Shown here in pieces: positions 1 to 10,072 of a DNA stretch of 15,553 bases (positions are counted from its first letter, which is position 1; each line of letters starts with the position of its first letter). Position numbers and translations under genes: made by a program. Below the pieces are notes generated by a model. The model did no database searches. It was not told the origin of the DNA and was given only the letters and a program-made list of their open reading frames with translations. Origin of the DNA: JABWBR01 sp036741235 (GTDB taxonomy: Bacteria; Bacteroidota; Bacteroidia; Chitinophagales; Saprospiraceae); NCBI GenBank assembly GCA_036741235.1, contig DAINSQ010000113.1, positions 1-15,553 on the forward strand, read 5' to 3'.

Positions 1-112
1 AGCAAATTAGCAAATTAGCAAATTAGCAAATTAGCAAATCAGCAAATCAGCAAATTAGCACATCAGCAAATCAGCAAATCAGCAAATTAGCACATCAGCA
101 CATCAGCACATC
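1..112. repeat. Octamer tandem array AGCAMATY (14 units, open at left edge)
   Basis: Fourteen uninterrupted 8-bp units in register fill this stretch, all fitting AGCA(A/C)AT(T/C). Units AGCAAATT and AGCAAATC dominate the left part and AGCACATC the right end. There are no spacers, so it is not a CRISPR array. The last unit ends 5 bp before the stop codon of the minus-strand DHODH-like gene, so read in the direction of that gene the array starts directly behind the stop as GATGTGCT units. The window begins inside the array and its true length is unknown. The same octamer family recurs at 15311-15530. Confidence 0.97.
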
Positions 113-117
113 ATTAC

Positions 118-1110
118 TTACTTCGCATTCTCCAAAATCCTGATATAATTCGCTCTTTCGTAGGCTGTCGGGTCGGAGATATTGCGTTGGCTCATTACCC
201 CTTTGAAAGCTTCAATACTATTAAAGCCCAAATTAAACATCCAGGATTCAAGTTCGTTGTTGATAGTACGCAGGTAGCCGATGCCGTGTTTATAGAGTGC
301 CGAAGCCGTCATAGCCACATCGGCGCCTGCCAGTAGGTACTTGATCACTTCGCGGGCGCTTTGCACGCCGGTAGTGGCCGCCAGCGAAGTCTTGAGTTGG
401 CCGTACAGCACTGCAATCCAGAGCAGCGGTAGCCTGATCTCGTTCGATTCGCTGTAGTGCAGATTGGGGATTACCTTGAGTCCGTAGATGTCGAAATCAG
501 GCTGATAAAAGCGATTAAACAGCACCAACGCATCAGCGCCGGCGTCTTCCATGCGCTTGGCCATGTTGCCCATGGCGCTGAAATACGGATTTAGCTTCAC
601 CGCTACTGGAATCTTCACCGTTTGCTTCACCGTGCGGATAATATCCAGGTATCGATTTTCCACCTCTTCACTGGTCAGGCGCAGGTCGGCGGGGATATAA
701 AACACATTAATCTCAATACCGTCGGCGCCGGCCTGTTCCATCTGCTGGGCGTATTCTATCCAACCTTCGCTGGTCACGCCGTTAAGACTGCCGATGATGG
801 GTATATCGACGCGTTCTTTGGCCTGCCTGATCAGTTCCAGGTACTGCGAAGTACCGACATGGTAGTCCGTCAGATCGGGGAAATAATCGGCAGCCTCGGC
901 AAACACATTAGTGGTAGCGCTCAACAGCGCCTCAAATTGTTTGGCTTCTTTTTTGATCTGTTCTTCAAACAATGAAAAAAGCACAACTGCGCCGGCGCCG
1001 GCGTCTTCCATGTGGGCAATATGGCTTACCTGCTCCGAAAGGGTACACGCCGAAACAACGACGGGTGATTTCAGCGGTAAACCCATATATGTGGTCCTAA
1101 GATCTATCAT
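118..1110 (-). CDS. Dihydroorotate dehydrogenase-like FMN protein
   Basis: A 330-residue TIM-barrel flavoprotein of the DHODH-like group that often accompanies pyruvate:ferredoxin oxidoreductase genes. Visible landmarks are the N-terminal MGLPLKSPVVVSA strand, the conserved Lys172 in AVKLNPYFS, the LVLFNRFYQPD segment, and the C-terminal phosphate-binding region TTGVQSAREVIKYLLAGADV followed by MTASALYKHG. It lacks the SCPN-type loop that carries the catalytic Cys or Ser of true PyrD; the equivalent place reads NVFYIP (Phe137-Pro140). It also lacks the C-terminal ferredoxin domain of PreA. It is the last gene of a three-gene minus-strand operon, 69 bp behind nifJ. A pyrimidine-biosynthesis role is therefore doubtful, and electron transfer linked to NifJ or the GltD-like partner is more likely (inference). 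The ATG at 1110 has no Shine-Dalgarno sequence, as is common in this phylum. Confidence 0.93.
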   Translation of the reverse strand: MIDLRTTYMGLPLKSPVVVSACTLSEQVSHIAHMEDAGAGAVVLFSLFEEQIKKEAKQFEALLSATTNVFAEAADYFPDLTDYHVGTSQYLELIRQAKERVDIPIIGSLNGVTSEGWIEYAQQMEQAGADGIEINVFYIPADLRLTSEEVENRYLDIIRTVKQTVKIPVAVKLNPYFSAMGNMAKRMEDAGADALVLFNRFYQPDFDIYGLKVIPNLHYSESNEIRLPLLWIAVLYGQLKTSLAATTGVQSAREVIKYLLAGADVAMTASALYKHGIGYLRTINNELESWMFNLGFNSIEAFKGVMSQRNISDPTAYERANYIRILENAK

Positions 1111-1135
1111 GGACTATTTTTTTATTGTTTAAATA

Positions 1136-1174
1136 CACAATCTCTCCCCCTCACTCCCTGTCACATTCTCTCCC
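1136..1174. repeat. Short direct repeat in the nifJ/DHODH-like intergenic gap
   Basis: CACAATCTCTCCC (1136-1148) and CACATTCTCTCCC (1162-1174) are 13-bp direct repeats with one mismatch, 26 bp apart, inside a strongly strand-biased polypyrimidine tract (polypurine on the transcribed minus strand). They fill most of the 69-bp spacer between the two genes. No function is evident. Confidence 0.6.
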
Positions 1175-1179
1175 TCAAT

Positions 1180-4755
<3,576 letters not shown>

Positions 4756-4785
4756 GATCTGTTGTTGTAATTGTCAGATTTGCAA

Positions 4786-6420
4786 CTAAGCCTGGTTTTC
4801 TTCAGGCGCCATGTCAATAGCATGACAGGGGCACTGTTCAAAACACACTGCACAGCCAGTGCAGAGGTCGTAATTGAATTTATAGCGCTTGCCCGGTCCC
4901 AGTTTAATAATAGCGCCTTCGGGGCAGGCGCCGAAACAGCCGTCGCATTCAAAGCAGTTACCACAGCTCAGACAGCGCTGGGCTTCGTAGCGGGTTTCTT
5001 TTTCAGTAAGGCCGGCTACAACTTCTTCAAAGCTTTTAACAGCAACTGCTGGCGGCAGCTTGGGTTGCTCGCGTTGCGGGGCTTCAGTTTCAAACCACAT
5101 CAATAGATTGCGGAAGAAAGCGGTAGTATGCTTGGGCGGTTTCTGATAAGTTTCGCCGCGCAGATAAGCGTTGATATATTTTGCGGCTTTTTTACCGTGG
5201 CCTATTGCAATAACAGCGCTTCTTTCGCCGCCCACCACGTCGCCGCCTGCAAAAATACCGGCATAACCGGTCATGCGGCCTTCGTCAACCGCGATAGTAC
5301 CGTCATCTTTAGTGGCCAGGCCAGGTATGTTATTCAGGTAGGCGGTATGCGCTTCCTGCTTGTTGGCCATGATTAACGCATCGGCTTCAAGCGTTTCAAA
5401 TGTACCGGTACCCGTGAGTTTGCCTTTTTCCATTTGCATCACCTCAACCGTAAAGGTATGCTGGTTGACTTCCTTGATGCTGCGCAGCAGTTGCACGTCG
5501 ATACCTTCAGCAATAGCGTCATCCGCTTCAAAATCGTAGGCCGGCATCAGCTTTTGATCACCATTAAACAATACGCGGGCCCTGATGCCCAGTCGACGCA
5601 TTACGCGCGACAAGTACATGGCCAACTTACCCCCTCCGAAGATGATCACGCTTGAACCAAGTGGCGGCTTTTTGCCGCTATGCAAATCGAGCAGCAGCGA
5701 GAAAGCATCATAAACCGGCACAGGGTTATTGAACACGATGGGCTCGGTTTGACTGGCAGCGGCGCCAATACCCAGGAAAACGGCATCAAACCGACCTTTT
5801 TCCTTTTCAGCCAATACATCGTCTACCCGGCGGTTGAGGTGAATTTTCACACCAAGCGCCTTAATCCTGGAGATTTCAGCGTCGCGCACTTCTGCAGGCA
5901 GACGATAGGTGGGCACGCCATAGTGAAGCAGACCGCCTGGAGCATCGTGGGCTTCATAGACTTCAACAGCATGCCCCAAACGCACTAGGTGATAAGCCGC
6001 CGATAGCCCGGCAGGGCCCGCGCCAACTACCAACACCCGTTTACCTGTAGGTTTGGCCTGAAACTGAATAGACCATCCTTTTTCGATGGCCATGTCGCCT
6101 ATAAAGCGTTCAATGGAGTGAATCCCCACTGTAGTATCAATGTGGGTACGGTTACATCCCGTTTCGCATGGGTGTACGCAAATACGGCCCATGATAGCGG
6201 GAAATGGGCAGTCTTCTGCCAATTGCTGAAAGGCCGCCTCGTAATCGCCGGCTTGGGCGTGGGCAATCCAGGCCTGTATATTTTCTCCTGTGGGACACGC
6301 CCTGTTGCAAGGAGGCAAAAAATCGGAATAAACGGGCCGGCGAGTACGCTTGGGCCCTGTTCCCTGGTAGTGATCCTTCAGGTTGGGAGAAGGAGTCAAA
6401 TCCTGTGGCTTTGTTGACAT
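4786..6420 (-). CDS. GltD/PreT-like FAD oxidoreductase with ferredoxin domains
   Basis: A 544-residue iron-sulfur flavoprotein related to glutamate synthase small subunit, PreT and NfnB. The N-terminal alpha-helical Fe-S domain carries Cys38, Cys42, Cys81, Cys85 and Cys89 (PPCNRACP and CVHPCETGC). The FAD site is GAGPAG at residues 133-138, and the second flavin motif GIFAGGDVVGGERSAV comes later. The C-terminus has two 4Fe-4S motifs, Cys489/492/495/499 (preceded by Cys483 and Cys486) and Cys520/523/526/530. The NAD(P) subdomain is unusual: GGGKLAMY at 262-269 and FNGDQKLMPA at 285-294 replace the usual GGGNxAMD and YRRxxxxMPA. It is the first gene of the operon, upstream of nifJ and a DHODH-like protein. 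No glutamate synthase large subunit is present, so it more likely exchanges electrons between ferredoxin and a pyridine nucleotide or other carrier (inference). The start ATG at 6420 is the only good candidate. Confidence 0.92.
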   Translation of the reverse strand: MSTKPQDLTPSPNLKDHYQGTGPKRTRRPVYSDFLPPCNRACPTGENIQAWIAHAQAGDYEAAFQQLAEDCPFPAIMGRICVHPCETGCNRTHIDTTVGIHSIERFIGDMAIEKGWSIQFQAKPTGKRVLVVGAGPAGLSAAYHLVRLGHAVEVYEAHDAPGGLLHYGVPTYRLPAEVRDAEISRIKALGVKIHLNRRVDDVLAEKEKGRFDAVFLGIGAAASQTEPIVFNNPVPVYDAFSLLLDLHSGKKPPLGSSVIIFGGGKLAMYLSRVMRRLGIRARVLFNGDQKLMPAYDFEADDAIAEGIDVQLLRSIKEVNQHTFTVEVMQMEKGKLTGTGTFETLEADALIMANKQEAHTAYLNNIPGLATKDDGTIAVDEGRMTGYAGIFAGGDVVGGERSAVIAIGHGKKAAKYINAYLRGETYQKPPKHTTAFFRNLLMWFETEAPQREQPKLPPAVAVKSFEEVVAGLTEKETRYEAQRCLSCGNCFECDGCFGACPEGAIIKLGPGKRYKFNYDLCTGCAVCFEQCPCHAIDMAPEENQA

Positions 6421-6557
6421 AAGAAGCCTTTGTTTGTTCTACACAATGTGAAGGCCAAGTTCGTCAGGTTTGTATACTCCGCTAATGATCTTTCTCACTG
6501 CCCTGGGTGATTTTTTAGAGTAAAATTTATTTCTTTACATAAAAACGACAACAAAAC

Positions 6558-7430
6558 ATGGAAAAATCAGAAACCTTCAGATCAATGATAATGGCATTAC
6601 TATTATGCATGATCTCGGTCCGATTGGAAGCCCAGGTTAATCTGGAGGCCAAATACGACACCCCCTACGGCGACAACAAAGCCGTTGGAAAATACGCAGA
6701 AGTCAACGGCATTAAGATGTACTACGAAACCTATGGCCACGGAGAACCTTTGTTTCTTATTCACGGCAACGGCAGCAATAGCGGGGGTATGGGCCACCAG
6801 ATTGAATACTTTAAAAATAAATACCGGGTCATTGTAGCCGACAGCAGAGGGCACGGGAAGTCGGAGTTGGGAACAGACTCGCTCACCTACCTGCAAATGG
6901 CTGACGACTGGGCTGAACTCGCCAACCAGTTAGGCTTGGACTCGCTGTATGTGCTGGGCTGGAGCGACGGCGGTATTATCGGGTTGTTGCTAAGTATTCG
7001 ACACCCAAAAAAAGTGAAAAAGCTGGCCGCAATGGGCGCCAACCTCCGCCCCGATACCAGCGCCGTATATGAATGGGCGGTAAAATGGGTCAAGGAATCC
7101 CGCATTATGGCAGCGGAAATGATAGCTAAAAATGATGCTACTCAGAATTGGAAACTGCTAAGCCAACAACTGGCATTGCTTGGCGATCAACCTACCATCC
7201 CGACTTCCGACCTTGGCCGCATAACCGCCCCCGTATTGATACTGGCAGGCGATAAAGATATTATCCGGGAGGAACACACACTTGAGCTATATCAGCATAT
7301 ACCCAAGGCACATCTCTGTATTTTTCCGGGAGAAACACATTTTATACCGGCTACTGATCCTGTATTGTTTAATGCAACTGTCCTGAGATTTTTCACAAAC
7401 CCGTTTAAACGACCGGATAGCAAGTGGTAA
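6558..7430 (+). CDS. Exported alpha/beta hydrolase
   Basis: A 290-residue alpha/beta-hydrolase fold protein. Residues 1-26 look like a Sec signal peptide with hydrophobic core IMALLLCMIS and likely cleavage around LEAQ, so the enzyme probably acts in the periplasm or outside. The oxyanion region is FLIHGNGSNSGG, the nucleophile elbow GWSDGG gives Ser136, the acid is probably Asp234 in LAGDKD, and the catalytic base is His261 in GETHFIP. Length and motif order are normal for single-domain esterase/peptidase-type hydrolases; the substrate cannot be told. It is transcribed divergently from the redox operon across a 137-bp gap in which no TAnnTTTG box was found on either strand. The next gene starts 34 bp downstream in the same direction, so the two may be co-transcribed. 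Confidence 0.9.
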   Translation: MEKSETFRSMIMALLLCMISVRLEAQVNLEAKYDTPYGDNKAVGKYAEVNGIKMYYETYGHGEPLFLIHGNGSNSGGMGHQIEYFKNKYRVIVADSRGHGKSELGTDSLTYLQMADDWAELANQLGLDSLYVLGWSDGGIIGLLLSIRHPKKVKKLAAMGANLRPDTSAVYEWAVKWVKESRIMAAEMIAKNDATQNWKLLSQQLALLGDQPTIPTSDLGRITAPVLILAGDKDIIREEHTLELYQHIPKAHLCIFPGETHFIPATDPVLFNATVLRFFTNPFKRPDSKW

Positions 7431-7464
7431 TATTCCATATTTTCAATCTAACGAAATCTGTTTT

Positions 7465-7917
7465 ATGCATATTGATCTACAGCTGTTGCAGTACCAACAC
7501 CTGCTGCAACTAAAAACGGAATCAGGTCGACGCCTGATATTCGATACGGTGAGGCGTAAATGGGTTGTACTGCAACCGGAAGAAACAGTAAGACAGTTGG
7601 TGATTATTTACCTATTGCAGGATAAACAATACAATAAAAACAGGATCGCAGTTGAGAGAGGGTTAAGGGTAAACGGCCTTTATAAAAGATGTGATATTCT
7701 TGTGTACGATAGACAAATGCGCCCTTTTATGCTTATTGAATGTAAAGCGCCCGATATCCCTATAACGCAGGCCACATTCCGGCAAATTGCCAATTATAAC
7801 TTACCGTTACAGGTACCGTTCCTGATGGTTACCAACGGTCCAATAAGCTATTGTTGCAAAATGCGCTACGAACAGGAGTCATTCGAATTCCTGGAAGATA
7901 TCCCCTTTTGCGATTGA
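7465..7917 (+). CDS. Orphan HsdR-N-terminal-type PD-(D/E)XK protein
   Basis: A 150-residue protein resembling the N-terminal nuclease domain of type I restriction subunit R, here as a stand-alone protein. The PD-(D/E)XK core is visible as RCDILVYD (Asp77) followed by LIECKAP (Glu92, Lys94), then a helix ITQATFRQIANYN and a strand FLMVTNG. No helicase or ATPase domain follows, and no HsdM or HsdS gene is nearby, so this is not a complete restriction system. Small stand-alone proteins of this kind are common in Bacteroidota and have no clear role. It lies 34 bp behind the hydrolase gene and ends 18 bp from the end of the convergent Rpn gene. Nuclease activity is plausible because the catalytic residues look intact, but this is inference. 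Confidence 0.8.
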   Translation: MHIDLQLLQYQHLLQLKTESGRRLIFDTVRRKWVVLQPEETVRQLVIIYLLQDKQYNKNRIAVERGLRVNGLYKRCDILVYDRQMRPFMLIECKAPDIPITQATFRQIANYNLPLQVPFLMVTNGPISYCCKMRYEQESFEFLEDIPFCD

Positions 7918-7935
7918 TAACAGATATAACCGGCA

Positions 7936-8244
7936 TCATTTGATTTCTTGGGACTGGATAATCTCCAATACTTCGTCTTCTGTCAGATTGGTCAGCCTTG
8001 CCAATAAATCAATAGATAATCCTTCCTTATAACCGTTTAGAACAGTGGTTCGCTTGTTTTCTATCATTCCTTGCTGCATTCCTTGCTGTAAACCTTGCTG
8101 CATTCCTTGCTGTAAACCTTGCTGTAAACCATCTTGTAATCCTTCCTGGACTCCCTGCTGAATTCCCGCTTGCTTTCCCTCTTCGAAACCTATTTGAAAA
8201 CCGTATTTGCGGGATTCTTCGATGATCAATTCTTCGATGCCCAT
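7936..8244 (-). CDS. Possible intragenic small protein (RpnS-like C-terminal fragment)
   Basis: The in-frame ATG at 8244 (Met235 of the Rpn gene) would give a 102-residue protein starting MGIEELIIEE and containing the whole QQG(L/M) repeat block plus the terminal helical module. AAGGA lies 3 nt upstream of this ATG, closer than ideal. E. coli Rpn genes are reported to make such a separately translated C-terminal antitoxin with variable 4-residue repeats. Whether this internal start is used here is inference only. Confidence 0.35.
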   Translation of the reverse strand: MGIEELIIEESRKYGFQIGFEEGKQAGIQQGVQEGLQDGLQQGLQQGMQQGLQQGMQQGMIENKRTTVLNGYKEGLSIDLLARLTNLTEDEVLEIIQSQEIK

Positions 8245-8946
8245 TGTTCCTTGATTTTTGGTGATACCAGTGACAACTTGCTCAAAATTAATTGTTTTAT
8301 CTCTATTTTCAAAACGCACATATTGTAGAATAAAGTTCATCACTTTTCTTACTTTTTCTTTGCGGTAACCTCGTTCCAATAATCTCCGTATTATCCGCAA
8401 CTTCCGCTCTGCCAGCAGATCATCGTTCGGTTTATTCCCAATTCCAATGTATGCAGCCATCAATACGTGTGCAAAAATATTGTCGCTCATCTCTAATTGA
8501 TCGGGAAGATAATCGCACAAGGAAAATGTATTGAACCGGTATATCATTTCGGTACCCATAAATGCCAGTCGGTATTCATTCACATGATATTCCCTGTTTG
8601 CATCCGTATAGATGACTAAGGCGGTGAGTGGAATCTGGTGTCTGTCGAGTATGCGATAGGCGCTTTGAAACATCCGAAGGCCAAAAAATGGGTCGGAGTA
8701 TCCTTGCACTTCTATATGTATTAGAAACCAATGAGTCTCTCCTGTCTTGAGTTTAACTTTTAATAACTTGTCGGCGTGACGTAACCGGGCATAAGATTCC
8801 GGATGCAACTGGGCCAGCTCTTTGTCCAAAAATTCAATTTTCTGCGAAAAGTCAAATACAGACTCGTAGTCCGGGAAGAAAAAACACAGCAAGTCTTCCG
8901 CCAAATCTTCTATTATCCCCTTCCAAAGTACGTCGCGAGTTATCAT
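7936..8946 (-). CDS. Rpn-family PD-(D/E)XK nuclease with C-terminal 4-residue repeats
   Basis: A 336-residue Rpn (recombination-promoting nuclease) family protein, also annotated as putative transposase. The N-terminal domain holds Asp59 (RHADKLLKV), then WFLIHIEVQGY with Glu79 and Gln81, the E-x-Q form of the PD-(D/E)XK active site, followed by RMFQSAYRILDRH and ALVIYTD. Residues 259-294 are nine tetrapeptide repeats of type QQG(L/M), encoded by a 12-bp tandem repeat. The C-terminus ends in a short helical module (LSIDLLARLTNLTEDEV). Translation could be extended to a TTG at 8973, but the ATG at 8946 lies 41 nt behind a TAGATTTG box and is preferred. Met235 is a possible internal start for a separate C-terminal product of 102 residues, as reported for E. 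coli Rpn genes. No terminal inverted repeats mark it as a transposon. Confidence 0.88.
   Translation of the reverse strand: MITRDVLWKGIIEDLAEDLLCFFFPDYESVFDFSQKIEFLDKELAQLHPESYARLRHADKLLKVKLKTGETHWFLIHIEVQGYSDPFFGLRMFQSAYRILDRHQIPLTALVIYTDANREYHVNEYRLAFMGTEMIYRFNTFSLCDYLPDQLEMSDNIFAHVLMAAYIGIGNKPNDDLLAERKLRIIRRLLERGYRKEKVRKVMNFILQYVRFENRDKTINFEQVVTGITKNQGTMGIEELIIEESRKYGFQIGFEEGKQAGIQQGVQEGLQDGLQQGLQQGMQQGLQQGMQQGMIENKRTTVLNGYKEGLSIDLLARLTNLTEDEVLEIIQSQEIK
8065..8172 (-). repeat. 12-bp coding tandem repeat (9 units) inside the Rpn gene
   Basis: Nine contiguous 12-bp units run in frame. The right-hand (gene-upstream) four have diverged, and the gene-downstream five are nearly identical (CAGCAAGGAATG or CAGCAAGGTTTA on the minus strand). 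They encode QAGI, QQGV, QEGL, QDGL, QQGL, QQGM, QQGL, QQGM and QQGM. Because the unit is a multiple of 3, slippage changes repeat number without breaking the frame. Confidence 0.95.
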
Positions 8947-8987
8947 CTGGTTGTTTTTGACAAAAATCAACAATAAATCGCTAAAAA

Positions 8988-8995
8988 CAAATCTA
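8988..8995 (-). promoter_or_regulatory. Candidate -7 box TAGATTTG for the Rpn gene
   Basis: A perfect match to the Bacteroidota -7 consensus TAnnTTTG on the minus strand, 41 nt before the ATG at 8946. No clear -33 TTG was found at the expected distance. Confidence 0.45.
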
Positions 8996-9036
8996 TTTGT
9001 TGTTAATTTTTTACTTCTTATCTACGCCAATCTTTA

Positions 9037-9044
9037 TTATTTTG
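9037..9044 (+). promoter_or_regulatory. Candidate -7 box TTATTTTG for tdh
   Basis: One mismatch to TAnnTTTG, 28 nt before the tdh ATG and directly followed by C, as in the other boxes here. It lies back to back with the Rpn promoter in the 126-bp divergent gap. No -33 element was recognised. Confidence 0.35.
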
Positions 9045-9072
9045 CACCCGATTCCTAATCCAAATACAACCT

Positions 9073-10023
9073 ATGCAACCGGAGACTATACTCGTCATTG
9101 GAGCAAATGGACAAATCGGCACCGTATTGGCGCAGGCCTTGCGTGATGTCTTTGGAGAAAATAATGTAATTGCCGGCGATCTGCGTCTGCCTGCAGAAGA
9201 TCGCGGCCCCTTCGAAATACTCGATGTGCTGGATGGTCCTCGCCTGATCGAAATTGTACAGCGCTACAAGGTCACCCAGATTTATCACCTGGCGGCTATT
9301 TTATCTGCAAAAGGGGAACAAGATCCCAAACGCGCCTGGGAAATCAATATGACCAGCCTTTTCAACGTGCTTGAAATTGCGAAAGACCTGCGTCTGCGCG
9401 TATTTTTCCCCAGTTCAATAGCCGTCTACGGCGCACATACGCCTCGTTATAACACTCCTCAGTTTACTATCAGGGAGCCCTCCACTGTCTATGGCATCAG
9501 CAAAGTTGCCGGCGAAAACTGGTGCAATTATTATTACCTCAGGTATGGGCTCGATGTACGATCTATCCGCTATCCCGGCATTATAGGCTATCAATCGCTA
9601 CCCGGCGGCGGCACCACCGACTATGCCGTGGATATTTATCACAAAGCGGTACTTGGCCAACACTTTGAATGCTTCCTTAGCGCCGATACGCAGTTGCCTA
9701 TGCTGTACATGGATGACGCTATCCGCGCAACGCTCGAACTTATGTTTACCGATCCTTCAAAAATTCAGGTGCGCACCAGCTATAACCTGGCGGGCATGAG
9801 CTTTTCGCCGGCAGAAATAGCAGATTCTATCAGAGCGCTGATTCCCTCATTTACAATTTCTTATCAACCGGATTTTCGACAGGCAATCGCTGACTCTTGG
9901 CCTCAAAGTATTGACGATGCCCAGGCGCGACAAGATTGGGGCTGGCAACCCAAATTCGACCTGAAGGCCATGACTGCCGATATGCTGCTGCACTTGCGCA
10001 AACAATACGGCGTGAGGGAATAG
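9073..10023 (+). CDS. tdh: L-threonine 3-dehydrogenase, SDR (epimerase-like) type
   Basis: A 316-residue extended short-chain dehydrogenase that oxidises L-threonine with NAD+ to 2-amino-3-ketobutyrate, the first step of threonine breakdown to glycine and acetyl-CoA. The Rossmann motif is GANGQIG (Gly10, Gly13, Gly16). HLAAILSAKGE, PSSIAVYG (Ser114/Ser115), YGISK (Tyr140, Lys144), RYPGIIGY, GGGTTDYAVDIY and LYMDDAIRATL follow, and this set marks the GalE-like threonine dehydrogenases rather than sugar epimerases. Length is normal for the family. No kbl (2-amino-3-ketobutyrate ligase) gene is adjacent. The gene is monocistronic, divergent from Rpn and convergent with udk. An Lrp regulator lies about 1.6 kb away; in E. 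coli Lrp controls the unrelated zinc-type tdh, so a regulatory link is possible but unproven. Confidence 0.93.
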   Translation: MQPETILVIGANGQIGTVLAQALRDVFGENNVIAGDLRLPAEDRGPFEILDVLDGPRLIEIVQRYKVTQIYHLAAILSAKGEQDPKRAWEINMTSLFNVLEIAKDLRLRVFFPSSIAVYGAHTPRYNTPQFTIREPSTVYGISKVAGENWCNYYYLRYGLDVRSIRYPGIIGYQSLPGGGTTDYAVDIYHKAVLGQHFECFLSADTQLPMLYMDDAIRATLELMFTDPSKIQVRTSYNLAGMSFSPAEIADSIRALIPSFTISYQPDFRQAIADSWPQSIDDAQARQDWGWQPKFDLKAMTADMLLHLRKQYGVRE

Positions 10024-10026
10024 CGC

Positions 10027-10051
10027 CAGGATACGACCTGTCTGTTTTTTT
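10027..10051 (+). terminator. Weak hairpin plus T-run behind tdh
   Basis: CAGG (10027-10030) and CCTG (10037-10040) can form a 4-bp stem with a 6-nt loop, followed within 4 nt by seven T residues. The stem is short for an intrinsic terminator, but the position just after the tdh stop and before the convergent udk end fits. Confidence 0.25.
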
Positions 10052-10072
10052 GATTATCGGACTAACTCAGGG

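Noticed and set aside
1..112. CRISPR array at the left edge
   Set aside because: Units are 8 bp and directly abut; there are no unique spacers and no cas genes.
1141..1174. G-quadruplex in the polypurine spacer (minus strand)
   Set aside because: Only three G-runs of three or more are present, so a canonical four-run quadruplex cannot form.
7465..7917. Truncated type I restriction HsdR (pseudogene)
   Set aside because: Start, stop and domain are clean, no helicase remnants follow, and stand-alone versions of this domain are common in the phylum.
7936..8946. Transposon or insertion sequence, from the 'putative transposase' label of the Rpn family
   Set aside because: No terminal inverted repeats or target-site duplication were seen, and the domain is a PD-(D/E)XK nuclease, not a DDE transposase.
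8947..8973. TTG start adding 9 residues to the Rpn protein
   Set aside because: The added residues are not typical of the family, and the ATG at 8946 fits the promoter spacing and the usual N-terminus.
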